NCBI GenBank assembly: GCA_037976565.1
Contig: CP137675.1
Coordinates: 25,188,831-25,252,830, forward strand
DNA from: Mesocentrotus franciscanus
Taxonomy: Eukaryota > Echinodermata > Echinoidea > Camarodonta > Strongylocentrotidae
Direction: 5' to 3'
DNA: 64,000 nt
The notes under the pieces were generated by a model. It did no database searches. It was not told the DNA's origin and saw only the letters and a list, made by a program, of their open reading frames with translations. The translations under genes and the position numbers were made by a program. Shown piece by piece: positions 12,501 to 23,208 of the stretch (within the stretch, counting starts at the first letter, position 1; every line of letters begins with the position of its first letter).

Positions 12501-15500
12501 AACGTGAACGACACAACACAGCAATAAATAAGGCAACCTAGAAAAAATTCGGTCTCTTGGGATATAGGACTTGTGGGCCGTCTGTCTAGTGATACCTCTG
12601 AAAAAGTGCGAAACCAAATTTTTTAGTCGGTTTCGAGGGCTGTCTGTCTAAAAAGTCAAAATACCCACGAGATCGACGTCGGTCTCGTCCACTGTCGGTA
12701 TTGTGGGCTGTCGGTCTAGAGGCGGCTTATCGCGTGGTGTGTGGACAAGGCTTTATATATTGGTCTGCATTTGGCGCCTCAGTCTGTAATCATTGGTAAT
12801 GCGTTGATTGGTAATTGAGTCAACATACATCTGTCCCTATACTATGCACTTCTAATTAATTCGAACGACGTCTCGACTAAAAGTAGATCACAGGGAATGG
12901 TCAAAAAGGGAGAAAACATAATCATGATAATGATGCTATCTCATGTAATGCTGAATTTTATCCTTCGTTAAAGATTCAATTAAATAACTGGAAAGGATAG
13001 GGGTGCTACCGTAGTTAGTTTATTTTAATTTGTAGGGGGTGGCAGACTAAGTGAAACAAAGATGCCGAAAAAATATTACAATACTTATCAAAACCTCTAA
13101 ATATCTACGATTGCTGGAGTGAACGGAGGTCAATGAAATGCGCTATATTCAGAGGCTAAATAGGACCGGTGGGGTGGGGGGGGCAGCCTTGAAATATCTT
13201 CGGCGCCGAAGGGGCATTTACACATATGGCATCAATCTGCTAAATCGTAAATGGAAAATAAAATTTGTCTAATTTGCTGGAGGGGCAACCACCAGAAAAC
13301 ATGTTTCCTCAAGAGAAAGTTTTTGAAAGCGAGCTCCCTAAAAAAATATGATTTGGATAGACATGAGATGGGACATTTCTTAATCTGAAGCTTTGATTTT
13401 TTACCTATGCGTCGAGAAACCCATGTGTGTATTTGGGGGGGGGGGGTGTATGTGTTGGTCAGAATTTGATATATATTAAAATCTACCATGTAAAAGATTG
13501 TAATAATATCTACATAATTATTATTTTTTTTTTAATCACTAAATTTATCACTTTTTGACTGGAACATGGAAGACAGGACACTTGTTTGCTGTGGTTTAGA
13601 TTTATTTTCCGTATGAAAATGAAATACATACATGAATAAATACTTAGGATATTGTACAAATGCAAATGAAAGAAAGATAACAAAACGAAAAAAAAACACA
13701 AACGGCTCTCTTCAGAGCCATAGTTGTTCTAGAATCGGTCGAATTGAATCTCTATTACAGTCTTTCTTCATTATACAAATCCATCTATCCGCAGGTGTCT
13801 ACGGAACGCAAGACGAATACCGACTCTTAAACGACATGTTTGGCAACTATAGCAACATCATAAGACCAGTAGAGAGATCAACAGACCCCATTGACGTTTT
13901 AATCGGAGCAGCCATACAACAGATCATTGATATGGTAAGGATTAGGGGCAAGGGACTAGTGGCATAACCAGAAATTTATTGGGGTGGGGTTCAGAGTCAT
14001 CTAGACATGTCGGAGTGTCGTAGACCCACTGCGAGTTAAATTGATTGAATTAATTAATTTATTTATTTATTTATTTATTTCTTCATTTATTTTTATTTAT
14101 TTATTTATTTTTATTTTTTTATTTTTTTGGCGGGGTGTATCACGTCTCCAACCTATGCGGGATACGCCTTTGCCATAGAGGGGCTGGGGCTTGATATTTC
14201 ATCCAATCAAAAAGTTGTTAGGTAGCTGTTCAATTTTACAAATTCCACACTTTCTTAACCTTAGAGGCATTTTTTAAAAGTATCTCATAACCTATTATTT
14301 TCTAATCATTTGGCCATACCTTCTTCACAATAAATTTCCATGCGATATAATTTCGGGAGGGGGTGGGGTGTCGACTGGAAAGGTACATGGGTCGCCTAGT
14401 CTGAGAAGATTAATTGCAACGACGACAACAACAACAAATGATATGAACTCCTGTATTCGGCAACGTAGAAATAATATTTGTCTTTCTCTTCATTTTAGGA
14501 CGAGAAAAATCAAGTCATCACTCTCAATTTATGGATGCGAATGGTAAGTGAAGTCAAGATTAATTTTACATGAAGAAAAAGAAGAAGAAGAAGCAGAAGA
14601 AGAATATTTTCAGTAAAAGACGACCGATAAACAGTTTGTAGTCTGTGTTTCATTTCCCCTCCTTCACCAGTGTATAAATTACCATTTGAGTTGTGTTTAT
14701 AAAAAAGTATACTATTTTTACAATTTTCACCCTTAATCAAACTCGTTTTCAGAGCTATTTATATTTCGTTTCTGACCTCATATTCTCAGTAATAATGTTT
14801 TTTCTTTTATCACACGAAGATCAAAATAATTTAAAGCATATTTTGTTTTTTACATAATGATTTCGATCACTCTGATTACTAATATTATTATGAAATCTGC
14901 AGAAACTGATATCCAAAGTATTTGGCTCTTAGAAGAATAAAAAGTATTATGCTAAAAATTGATTTTTATTCATACAGCAATGGACGGACAGTAACTTAAA
15001 ATGGAATCCGGCTGACTATGGGGATACTTCAGTCCTTATTGTACCAATAGGAAAAATATGGAGACCAGACATTGTTCTATTTTCAAAGTAAGCATGATTT
15101 CATGTCGTTTTACATCCATATTTAAAGGGAGAGCATGAGAGCTATCTTCTATTCGTGAAGCAATAAATCAATGTCATAATCCTGGCTTGGATTAGTATCA
15201 AGCACATTCAAATCTTGATAAAAGGAATTAAATTTATTAATTTTAAATGTATTGATTTCAAACCCACAGTAGGATGATCATCAGGTACGAAATGAAAAGA
15301 AAACTATACACCCCCTCCAAAAATAGTTGAACCATAAAATCAATGAAGCCAACTCCTGATGACAATTATGTTGAAGAGTTTTGTTTGATCAAATAATACT
15401 TTATTAAGAAGAAACAAAATACTTTACCAAATTATGTCGGACATCTTTTCTTGATAGTGTATATGTTCGTCCTTTTTTTGCTCTGTATTACAAACGTTTT

Positions 15501-17323
15501 CAGACTGGGTCTACCTACTTTGACTGTTAGCTAGCAGACTTTCATCAATGTGTTTAAATTTCCCTGACAATGCTGACTGGGTCCTCCGTTACTACTTTCT
15601 GATCTTTTTCCCGTTCTTGCCTTGACAGTGCCGACAGCAGCTTCAACGGAATGATGCTCACCAGTGCCTCCATCTCTTTCGATGGCATCGTCCGGTGGAA
15701 CGCTCCGGCCATCTACCAGAGCACCTGTAAAATAGACATCACCTACTTCCCTTTTGATGAGCAGCACTGCAGCCTTAGATTCGGGTCTTGGGCTTACCAC
15801 GGGTTCCAGATCGACCTCAAGAACAGGACCACGAGCGGCGACATCTCAGCCTACATCGACAACGGCGAGTGGACTCTCGTCGGCATGCCTGTTAAGAGGA
15901 ACCTTTTCTTCTACGGTTGCTGCCCCGAGCCTTATCCTGATGTTGAATTCACCGTCATTATCCGCAGAAGGGCTCTCTTTTATTTCATCAACCTCCTCGG
16001 GCCTTGCGTTCTGATTTCGCTGATTACCGTTCTGGATTTCTTTATGCCGGCCGACGCGGGGGAAAAGGTCACGCTGGGGATCACCATTCTCCTGGCACTC
16101 ACTGTGTTCCTGTTGCTCGTAGCAGAGACGATGCCGCCCACATCGGAAGTTGTCCCCTTGATAGGTAAGAGAAGAGAATACTGATGTGTAGGAATTCTGT
16201 CTCATAAATCTGATAACCCTTCTCGCATTACCTACACAAATTGTCTCATGGTCATTAGCTCGTAGACCTATGTCATTAACTTCCGACAAGTTTTCGGGAA
16301 GTTCCTGGAAGGTACACGAGACTGAATTTGTCGGTCCCTTTGACCTTCGCTTTCGGATACCTTTGAAGAGATGAACCCTCAGTCAATTAACTGGGAACCT
16401 TGTGAAGTTGATTAATAATGAATCATATAATGACTTACCAAAGGCCTTTTGTAATCAGTCTGAAGCAGCAAGATATCCAAGACAACACCCAGTAAAAGAC
16501 GCCTCCCTCAACATTTGGGATAATTAACTTATGTCAGGTATCACGTCGTGCTTCCTACATTATTTTACCATCAGAGGGTAGACATCATGAAAGTAGAAGG
16601 AAACGAATTACAATTTAAATGAGAGTTAAACACGGTATAAAAAGTAATGTAATTCAAGAACGAACTGGTCCTAATCAAGTAAATGTTTGTCTTACAGTTA
16701 CTTTTTTAATGTTTGGATTGTATTCGGTACATCAACGCTCACCAATTCGGAACTCATCTTATTTCGTTGTTTCATTTGCAGCTCAATATTACGCCTGTAC
16801 CATCGTTCTGGTTTCCCTCTCTACTGTGATGACAGTCTACGTCCTGAGTCTCCACTACCGACTACCTGGAACCCACCGGGTGCCACGAGGCATGAAGAAG
16901 TTCACCTTCAGTTTCCTAGCCCGAATCATGTGCATGGGAAGCTTCCTCGTCAACATGGGCGACGACGATGACGACAACGAGATATCGCAGAACAAGCCCC
17001 ACGCCGGCGTCTACGAGAACACATTCCTCACCAATCAGAACGGGATCGCCATCATGGACGACTCGGAGAAGAAATCGTCGGAGGAATCGTCCGTGGTCTC
17101 CAAGAGGTTCGAATCGATGACCCACGACATCATGACGAATCTGAAGTACATCGTCAAGAAGAAGAAAGATGAGGACGCGGAGGAAGATATCATGACGGAG
17201 TGGAAGTACGTCGCGGTCGTGTTCGATCGGCTCTTCATGTGGGTGTTCCTTCTTGCGACCACCATCTGCACCCTTGCCATCATCTGTCAGCCCAAACCGT
17301 TTACAGGACCCAACGAGTTCTAA
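3455..17323 (+). CDS. nicotinic acetylcholine receptor alpha-type subunit (nAChR-1), six exons
   Basis: Ligand-gated cation channel subunit of the Cys-loop family, expected at the plasma membrane as part of a pentamer. Joining six exons (3455-3524, 13795-13934, 14499-14543, 14978-15087, 15629-16164, 16782-17323) gives one open frame of 480 residues; every intron is GT-AG. Seen: hydrophobic signal peptide, Cys-loop with 13 residues between C155 and C169 including FPFD, loop B W176, loop C Y217 with vicinal C219-C220 and Y224 (the alpha hallmark), sequon N187-R-T, TM1 about 238-260, G-E-K then TM2 268-288 with Leu at 9' and Glu at 20' (cation-channel pattern), TM3 from about 303, an acidic Asp run in the cytoplasmic loop, TM4 about 447-467. 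Loop A reads L-F-S-N-A-D, with Phe where the Tyr usually sits. The 45 and 110 nt exons match vertebrate CHRN genes in size. A start at 3479 (472 residues) is equally possible. Closest in feel to alpha7/alpha9-like subunits, but the exact class is not settled. Confidence 0.93.
5001..5424 (+). repeat. long direct repeat, left copy
   Basis: Starts AAATGCCGACGATCC and ends near AATGGGCTAACGCTG. It is similar over its whole length to 9217-9645, including the shared stretch with ATGCGAATTCCACCGTCATC (5167-5186). The two copies flank the non-LTR element. They may be 5' UTRs of two tandem elements, or an older repeat split by insertion. A short extra copy of its last part (TAGTGTATTTTTT to TTTGAATTTGACA) follows at about 5427-5480. 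Confidence 0.85.
5646..5717 (+). pseudogene. possible signal-like leader of the LINE ORF
   Basis: An ATG opens 24 codons beginning M-A-L-K-W-I-T-G, then a Leu-rich hydrophobic run, then a TAA. It is in the same frame as the endonuclease ORF at 5847, with three stops between. In related elements of sea urchins a signal-like leader precedes a 2A motif, so this may be the decayed leader. Weak on its own. Confidence 0.35.
5847..6611 (+). pseudogene. LINE ORF fragment: 2A-like motif and N-terminal endonuclease
   Basis: Residues 13-21 read G-D-I-E-P-N-P-E-P, a 2A-like motif whose invariant Gly is Glu. Residues about 160-254 carry the endonuclease start: N-V-R-S-L-N-N-K-I-D-E-I and D-L-I-A-L-T-E-N, where the catalytic Glu sits in T-E-N. 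It stops before the catalytic core is complete, and the rest continues in another frame at 6627. Confidence 0.8.
6627..6959 (+). pseudogene. LINE endonuclease, middle and C-terminal part
   Basis: Frame-shifted continuation: Y-F-P-P-R-N, then G-D-M-N-D (the usual G-D-F-N active-site block) and P-T-R-V-D-N-I-L-N-K-I-I, ending with a degraded R-N-D-Y-N where S-D-H is expected. The catalytic His block is damaged, so the enzyme is dead here. Confidence 0.78.
7154..7507 (+). pseudogene. LINE linker between endonuclease and RT
   Basis: Lys-rich segment with W-R-S-L-R-N-K-I-K-R, followed by Y-Y-N-T-R-V, typical of the endonuclease-RT linker in CR1/jockey-like elements. It ends in a stop before the RT. 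Confidence 0.6.
7577..8300 (+). pseudogene. LINE reverse transcriptase, broken
   Basis: RT blocks in order but in different frames: I-P-K-S-Q-P with R-P-I-A-L-T, Y-G-N-R-P-G, D-F-S-K-A-F-D-R-L-D-H (7975-8007), V-P-Q-G-T-K-L-G-P, and Y-V-D-D-L-T-L (about 8225-8245, the catalytic pair). In-frame stops near 7706 and 8050 and several indels show it cannot be translated whole. Confidence 0.82.
8300..9216 (+). other. LINE C-terminal region and 3' UTR
   Basis: Degraded coding remains (E-R-I-Q-K-R-V-C-K-I-I near 8670, the usual post-RT block), then an AT-rich 3' UTR ending with AATAAACC and the TTGAATTGAAT tail. Confidence 0.6.
9217..9645 (+). repeat. long direct repeat, right copy
   Basis: Begins exactly at the 3' tail of the non-LTR element (TTGAATTGAATAAATGCC) and matches 5001-5424 throughout. 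The abrupt start at the LINE tail suggests a head-to-tail second, truncated element. Confidence 0.85.
9646..13794. other. remainder of nAChR-1 intron 1, no gene seen
   Basis: AT-rich intron. Contents noted: a TA-rich run near 11790-11825, three copies of a GGGCYGTCTGTCTA-like word at 12574, 12637 and 12714, and a G-run near 13437. No coding block, RNA gene or clear element boundary. Confidence 0.6.
13795..13934 (+). CDS. nAChR-1 exon 2 (N-terminal helix, first beta strands)
   Basis: 140 nt, acceptor CCGCAG, donor GTAAGG after ATG. Encodes E-Y-R-L-L-N-D-M-F-G-N-Y, the N-terminal alpha helix of nAChR subunits, then R-P-V-E. Ends in phase 0. Confidence 0.9.
14051..14128 (+). repeat. (ATTT)n microsatellite in nAChR-1 intron 2
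   Basis: Roughly 18 imperfect ATTT units between exons 2 and 3. Confidence 0.9.
14499..14543 (+). CDS. nAChR-1 exon 3 (45 nt)
   Basis: Exactly 45 nt, reading D-E-K-N-Q-V-I-T-L-N-L-W-M-R-M, with the loop D tryptophan. The size and phase (0/0) are the classic third exon of nAChR genes. Confidence 0.95.
14978..15087 (+). CDS. nAChR-1 exon 4 (110 nt)
   Basis: 110 nt, phase 0 to 2. Carries W-N-P-A-D-Y-G and W-R-P-D-I-V-L-F, the loop A region. Donor GTAAGC. Confidence 0.94.
15629..16164 (+). CDS. nAChR-1 exon 5 (Cys-loop to TM2)
   Basis: 536 nt, phase 2 to 1. Encodes loops E, B and C, the Cys-loop, TM1, TM2 and the P-P-T-S-E-V-V-P-L-I start of TM3. In the paralogue at 23209-28947 the same stretch is split by one more intron. 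Codons are GC-rich compared with the flanking introns. Confidence 0.95.
16782..17323 (+). CDS. nAChR-1 exon 6 (TM3, cytoplasmic loop, TM4)
   Basis: 542 nt, begins after TTTGCAG, and TAA ends at 17323. Encodes TM3, a roughly 110-residue cytoplasmic loop rich in D, E, S and K with K-K-K-K-D-E-D, and TM4. An open frame runs on upstream to 16619, but that part is intron: the polypyrimidine tract, the AG and the phase all place the exon start at 16782. Confidence 0.94.
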
Positions 17324-17432
17324 GATCTCTGGACTATCCGATTCTAACTAGGGACTGATCACAATACGAACTGAGATTGGCATAATTACGAGTCACATTG
17401 TATTTTCCAAGACAATCAGGGCGATCTCCGCT

Positions 17433-17563
17433 AGCTTAAGGCCCATTGCACGCGAGGCGTCATTTCAGTTGTCTGCAATACCACTTTCTCATGGGGAATC
17501 GAGACTACGCTGACGCAGTCCTAAGTCAGTAAATTGACGCCTCATGTGAAACGGACTTTAGCT
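17433..17563. mobile_element. foldback MITE, family A, copy 1
   Basis: Imperfect TIRs: the left end reads AGCTTAAGGCCC..GCGAGGCGTCATTT, and the reverse complement of the right end AGCTAAAGTCCG..ATGAGGCGTCAATT. It shares TGACGCAGTC and the GAGGCGT block with the element at 46686-46913. It lies about 110 bases past the nAChR-1 stop, so it may sit in the 3' UTR. Confidence 0.7.
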
Positions 17564-17892
17564 CTCACTTAGCTCATATCGATGCAGCTGTACGATCAAG
17601 TGCTATTCTCGATGTTATGAATCGTTTAACAAGTCTGACCATGATGAAAAAATAATTGAGAACCTAAAAGAGTGTCAAAGCATCTATACTGTATCATACT
17701 AATAACAACTATGGTACTCATTTCTGAAATGATAACATTATATTCAAGTCATTTCACCACCAAAGTATAGATTTAGCTAGAAACGTCAACTCGTGTAAAT
17801 ATACGCAATTTTCGTGTCTGTAACTAATTTGTATTTTTCTAGCCCAGGACATTTACCTCATATTGGAAGTGGAGTACATTGCCAGCAGTTAT

Positions 17893-18330
17893 ACGCATTT
17901 CAATTCAATTTCGATTTATTTATGTTTCCAACAAAACATTACAAATCAATTATAAACATTTACAACAAATGTAGAAATTTATATTGGAATTAGAGGGGTC
18001 CACTAAAAAGCAATTCTTGTGCAAGTGGGAACACCTCAAATGATACTTAAGAATAATGAATAATTCAATTAACAAGTCCGTAACTACAAAATGAACTACA
18101 TAATAGGGTAAAAATGGGTGATGCCAACAGAGACGAGAACGGGACAAGACAGTACCTTACATGACAACGATAGAAGAACACGGTCATAATACAAAGAGTA
18201 GACAATGCCCCAAAAAGAAGTGAGAGATCGGGGGTACAGACAATACTACAAAATGATGAGCTGCGTGTGGGGTTGAGAAGAAGATGAGGAAGAGAAATGC
18301 GCATTAGAAAGGAGATAAGCATGAGAAGGC
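17893..18330 (-). mobile_element. probable LINE 3' tail fragment
   Basis: TTCAATTCAATTTCGATTTATTT at the left is the reverse complement of a CR1/L2-like 3' tail, and it resembles the tail at 58261. No RT block follows, so this would be a severely 5'-truncated copy. Call based on the tail only. Confidence 0.42.
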
Positions 18331-18894
18331 ACAATATATTATATCAAATTACACTTTGAGTCAGCGAGTTGAGAATGATCTTGTATTCAACAAAAACAAC
18401 AAAAACACATTTCCATAACTATGGGACAAAATAAAAGGTAAGCATTAAAGCTGAATGTACACTACGTACATCTATTATCGTGATGAATTCAAAGGTTCTA
18501 TATGCTATGAACATGACGGTTTAAAAATAACATTAAATACGTACCTACACTCCTCATGTTTTAAGAATGAAATCTTTCAGGCGAATACGACAAGGTAGTC
18601 AGACAAAGATAAAACAAAATAGTTAAAAGATATGAGCATGAACATTTTTTTGATTGATTGATTTCAGTTTGTAGTATTCCGTTTACACTTTAAACAAATA
18701 ATGTAATTGATCTGTATGTATTTGATTTGTATTTCTATACACATTTATGAATAAACTTATAATAGTCATGCAACTCTAGTCACTGATTAAAAAAAAACGA
18801 TCGCAAAGACTTAACAAAAATGATTAAGAGCAAAATCAATCCCCAATTGTATTGCCATAAGAAATAAAGTTCGGATAACGTTATTTGTCAATGC

Positions 18895-19260
18895 AAATAT
18901 TCATACATTTGAAATGCTGATGGACAAGGGGATTGAAAATGCCTTATATTGATCTTTCGGCAGTCTCTGTGAATCTGTTAGAAGAACTATATCGTATATA
19001 TCTTATTATTTTGTTGCGTTTGAGTTCTGTTCAGCTAAATTAGAGAAGCCCGGCGAAAATTTCAATACTTATTGCATATTCTATTGAAATACAGTTACGT
19101 AAAATGCATCTTTGCAATATTAACACATTTCAAAAGGTGATGGACAACGATTTTTTTTAACCGTAGGTTGATTTGTTGAAATGCTTTGCGACTCGAAGAA
19201 TTTAATACTTTGTTGTGCTCGAGTTCTGTTTAGCTCAATTTGAGAAGCCTAGCAAATACA
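18895..19260. repeat. diverged tandem duplication (~200 bp unit)
   Basis: CATTTGAAATGCTGATGGACAA near 18906 recurs as CATTTCAAAAGGTGATGGACAA near 19126. GAGTTCTGTTCAGCTAAATT near 19022 recurs near 19221 with a few changes, followed both times by GAGAAGCC. No coding potential seen. Confidence 0.6.
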
Positions 19261-20149
19261 ATCGTGCTGAAACCAAGACAGTTCTGAGCTAATTACTTTC
19301 ACCAATCATATTTTGTACAGATAGATATTTTAGTTGAAAAGTTTCTGACTTATAATTGTTTGTTTACATAAGTAAATAGTAAGCAGAGCTGTGACATATT
19401 GATGATGAAAAGTATACACAGTGATGTAGAAAAGGTATGAACAATTTGTTACTTGACACAATACACTCACTGCCTACCACGACATCATTCAATATCATAG
19501 ATTTTGAACATTTTATACGAATCCACTAAATTTGGACATACCTATTAGTATGCATTGTATTTCAATACGTTATTGTTTCAGTGGTTGATAAAATGATCTA
19601 GTTTTGTTTACACTGTGCGATAATTATTACTTGCTGAGAGCCAGGAGTTAAATGCATTATCCCTTTGCTTTAGAATGTAGGCCCTTTTGGTCTCACCTTC
19701 CTGGTTGTACATTGTTGATAACAATTATGCATAGTATTTTAAGGTGGTTGCAATGATTTTTATGAATTGACACCGTAACAGGCCTTGCACAGTATGAGCA
19801 CTGTCAAAATGATCAGTTTATCAATTCCCTGTGTGTATAGTGTAATATCATGAATTTCCATTCTTTATGTGTTTTTTTTCTCAATATAAGCAGCATTGCC
19901 GGACTGTGTTATAAATCATCTAGGCAAATCGATATGCAAATTTGATTATCCAATATCTGTACATTGTGTTAAATAATACCCATTACAATTTATAGATTTA
20001 AAAAATGATATGTATTCATGAAAATCGTCCAAAATTAAGTAAATAAAAAAGGATAGAATGTGAGATTATATAGTGATAGTGTCGAAGAATATTTCGTTCA
20101 AGAACAAGCCAAAACTGGAAAAGGAGATATGGAGAAACAATTAATGAAA
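19261..20149. other. intergenic, nothing recognised
   Basis: AT-rich DNA between the convergent receptor genes. No exon or repeat boundary could be supported. Confidence 0.5.
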
Positions 20150-20161
20150 GAAAGAGAGAGT

Positions 20162-20194
<33 letters not shown>

Positions 20195-20660
20195 GGGAGA
20201 GATAGAAAGAGCAGGAGGGAGAGCTAGACAGAGAGAGAGAGAGAGAGAGAGAGAATGGGTAATGAGGGGGAGGGCGGGTCACATGTAATATTGAGGGGAA
20301 GTAAGCACGCAAGAGGGTGGAAATTATAAAAGAGAGCTGGACAGAGAGAGAAAGAGAGAGAGAGAGAGAGGGAGAGCTAGACAGAGAGAGAGAGAGAGGG
20401 GAGAGACAAATAGAAAGGGGAGAGGGAGAGAGAGAGAGAGAGGGAGAGAGAGAGAGGGGGGAGAGAGAGAGAGACATGGGAGAGATAGAGAGAGGAGGAG
20501 GGAGAGCTAGACAGACAGACAGAGAGAGAGAGAGAGAGAGAATGGGAGAGGAGGGGGGCGGGTCACATGTAATATTGAGGGGGAAGTAAGCACGCAAGAG
20601 GGTGGAAATTAAAGAGAGAAAGAGGGAGAGAGAGAGAGAGAGAGGGAGGGGGAGAAGGAA
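20150..20660 (+). repeat. large (GA)n array containing a duplicated block
   Basis: Imperfect GA/GGGA repeats with two copies of one unique block (about 20214-20333 and 20503-20611): GAGAGCTAGACAGA, then GCGGGTCACATGTAATATTG, then AAGTAAGCACGCAAGAGGG. Long Ser-Leu or Arg-Glu open frames here are artefacts. Confidence 0.92.
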
Positions 20661-21639
20661 ACGCTGTTTGGGTGAAGAAACAACACAACAAACCTATTGG
20701 GCAGGAACAAAAGGAAACCAAATTTGTAAAAGACAGATGGTATGACTTTTAAGGGACATAATTATGTATCAAAAACAAGTGCGATAATTTCTCATTCCTA
20801 GATGATAAAGGCATGTTATTCTAAACGTATCATTTGGTTTATATCTACCAAAAAATAAGAATTTGGTCTACAGCATATTGTCCTGTGATTTACTTTGGCC
20901 ACCCTAAAACCAAAACAAGAAATATTACCACCCCCCCGACAACCAACAACAACAACAAAACAATGCAGTAAGTAAATGTCCATGTCCGAGAGCTGTTTAA
21001 TCACTCCCTTTTATTAAAGTTTCATGCCCGTATAAGCACACGCCAGATGGTAAACGGGATGTCCGTGAGCTAAAATCAATCTTCATACAACGATTTATCA
21101 ATCTGCTAATGAAGCTAAATTGTAAAGAGCTTTTAGGAGAATTTAATTAAGTCCTTCTTAATGATCAGAGGTTACGGCCCACACCCAGTGGAGGTTGGCG
21201 ATAAAGTCCTGCTGTCAAATACGACCTTCAGTAAACGAAGGTAAAGTGCAGGCACCCATATTTAAGTAATTAATGTCCTGTTTTAGTTTCCATTGTCTAG
21301 TTTAACCTAATTTCTTTCTTTTCTGTTATGTAATTCATTGATAGTTGATATGTTAGTAGTATAATGATAACCGACTATATCTTCGCTTCAAACAAGGCAA
21401 GTGTAATTAACTGCGGATGGTCTATTTATTTTAATTAAAAAAGAATGGTTTGCGATCAAGAAATACGTCCTTCATCTATCGCTAGGTCAAATAAAATATG
21501 ACCCTATCTAGTTTTAACGGACTATTGAAAATAAAGTCGGTTTGGCCTATATACCTATACCTCCGAGACATATTCATGATATTTCAAGGTCAATGAATAT
21601 CATTTAATATGCTGACCATGGCATGTGCGTACATGTACT
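20661..21639. other. intergenic, nothing recognised
   Basis: No coding block, RNA or element ends seen between the GA and CT arrays. Confidence 0.5.
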
Positions 21640-22076
21640 ACCCTCTTGTCTCTCTCTCTCTCTCTCTTCTTCTTCTCACCCCTCCCTCTCGCCTATCTCT
21701 TTCTCTTTCTAATCCGTCTCTGTCTTTCTATTTCTCTTTGTTTATTATCATTCCTTTCTCCGCTCCTTTTCTACTGCTTATTATCTTCACTCTTTAATTA
21801 TTTCTCCCTCTTTCCTCAATCCTTCCCCCTCTTTCTCTCTCTCTCTCTGTCCCTTTCTCACACACACACTCACTCCCTCTCTCCCTCCCCTCTTTCGTTC
21901 TCTTTCTCTTTGTTCATTATCAATCCTTTCTCTTCCACTTCTCTCACTCTCTTTCCTCACTCTTATCTTTCCCTTTTTCCTCTACCCTTCCCTCTTTCTC
22001 TCTTTGATTTTTGTTTCTCTCTCTCCTTCTCTCTCTCCTTCTCTCTCTCCTTCTCTCTCTCCTTCTCTCTCTCTCC

Positions 22077-22107
<31 letters not shown>

Positions 22108-22150
22108 CCTCTCCTCTTTTTCTATCTCCCTCTCTTCTTCTTCCTCACTC
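21640..22150 (+). repeat. large (CT)n polypyrimidine array
   Basis: About 500 bases of CT/CCT/TTC-rich sequence, including near-perfect CTCTCTCTCCTT repeats at 22020-22085. The 206-codon open frame across it is low complexity and not a gene. Confidence 0.92.
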
Positions 22151-22920
22151 CCTCTCTACCTATGACAAGTTGTTGGAGAAAGAAAACAACTTGTCCCGAT
22201 TGCCTGATCAAAATACATAAGTCAACAAGAAAAAAATGGATTTGAAGTATTCAAAGTACCTTCAAAACTATAATGTGATTAATCTTTTACCTAGGATTCT
22301 CTCTGTCTATAATGTAAATATATATTTTGAACATAACAACCATAAATATATAAAAACATACCCATATCGATGTTGCTACGTAAAACGTAAATATGCCGAA
22401 CAATAAACGTCACAAATATAATCTGAATGGATACTAGAAAGAATGAAACATGATAAGCTAAGTATTCTTTATTTAGGTGTATTATAGACAAATTCAGTAT
22501 GTTACACGGCAGTTAATACAAAGTTAGTACCATGTATCATTTAAGGAATGTACAATATCTCCTTTGATAATTAGAATAGCATATTGAAAGTAAAGCGGAT
22601 ATATAAACTGAAATGAATGTAGTTATTTACAAACACAATTATTGTATGATTACTTCTTCACTTATTGCTATACAATTCTGGTATTACTTTTATGCATATA
22701 TCACAAGATATTAAATGAATTACGCTATAAAGAACATTAAATGTTAATTCACAAAGTTTTCTTTGTAAGTTAGCTCCTTTCTAGACGATTACTCGATTCA
22801 TATCAAAATCAAATTAACATAACTATATTCAGTTATTCACTCCGATGAAATCAAAATGAATCGAAACTTATAAATTTATTTCAAAACGGCAGTCAAATCT
22901 GTTCTACGACCAAGCTTTAA
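22151..22920. other. intergenic, nothing recognised
   Basis: AT-rich sequence downstream of nAChR-2. Could include its 3' UTR; no polyadenylation site can be picked with confidence. Confidence 0.5.
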
Positions 22921-23184
22921 TGGCGTATTCAGCACAGGGTGAAGCCGACGAAGCCCCCTTCATTACAAGCCCCTTAAATATACATTTCATAAATATGATG
23001 TGCCCTATTTGTGCCCCAGGTGGTATTTCTGAATAGAACTCAGAATGCACCTGAAAAATGAATGTTCTTTTTTGTCCAAGATTTGTGATTAAAACATTAC
23101 AAAACCCACCTAACAATATGATTATATTTTCTTCATCAAAATTTAGGGCTTGTGCCACCCCACCAAAGAATCCTGGATACGCCA
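22921..23184. mobile_element. short TIR element beside the nAChR-2 stop codon
   Basis: The left end is TGGCGTATTCAG and the right end is the inverse of TGGCGTATCCAGG. 264 bp, no coding potential. It ends 24 bases from the receptor stop codon, so it probably lies in the 3' UTR. No target duplication could be read. Confidence 0.6.
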
Positions 23185-23208
23185 GGGACGCCATTTTGGG
23201 TTCTTAGC

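Noticed and set aside
15846..16289. 147-codon minus-strand frame
   Set aside because: Shadow of nAChR-1 exon 5.
20016..20597. 193-codon Ser/Leu-rich minus frame
   Set aside because: It runs through the GA array; low complexity and no splice context.
21625..22245. 206-codon Ser/Leu-rich plus frame
   Set aside because: It is a translation of the CT array.
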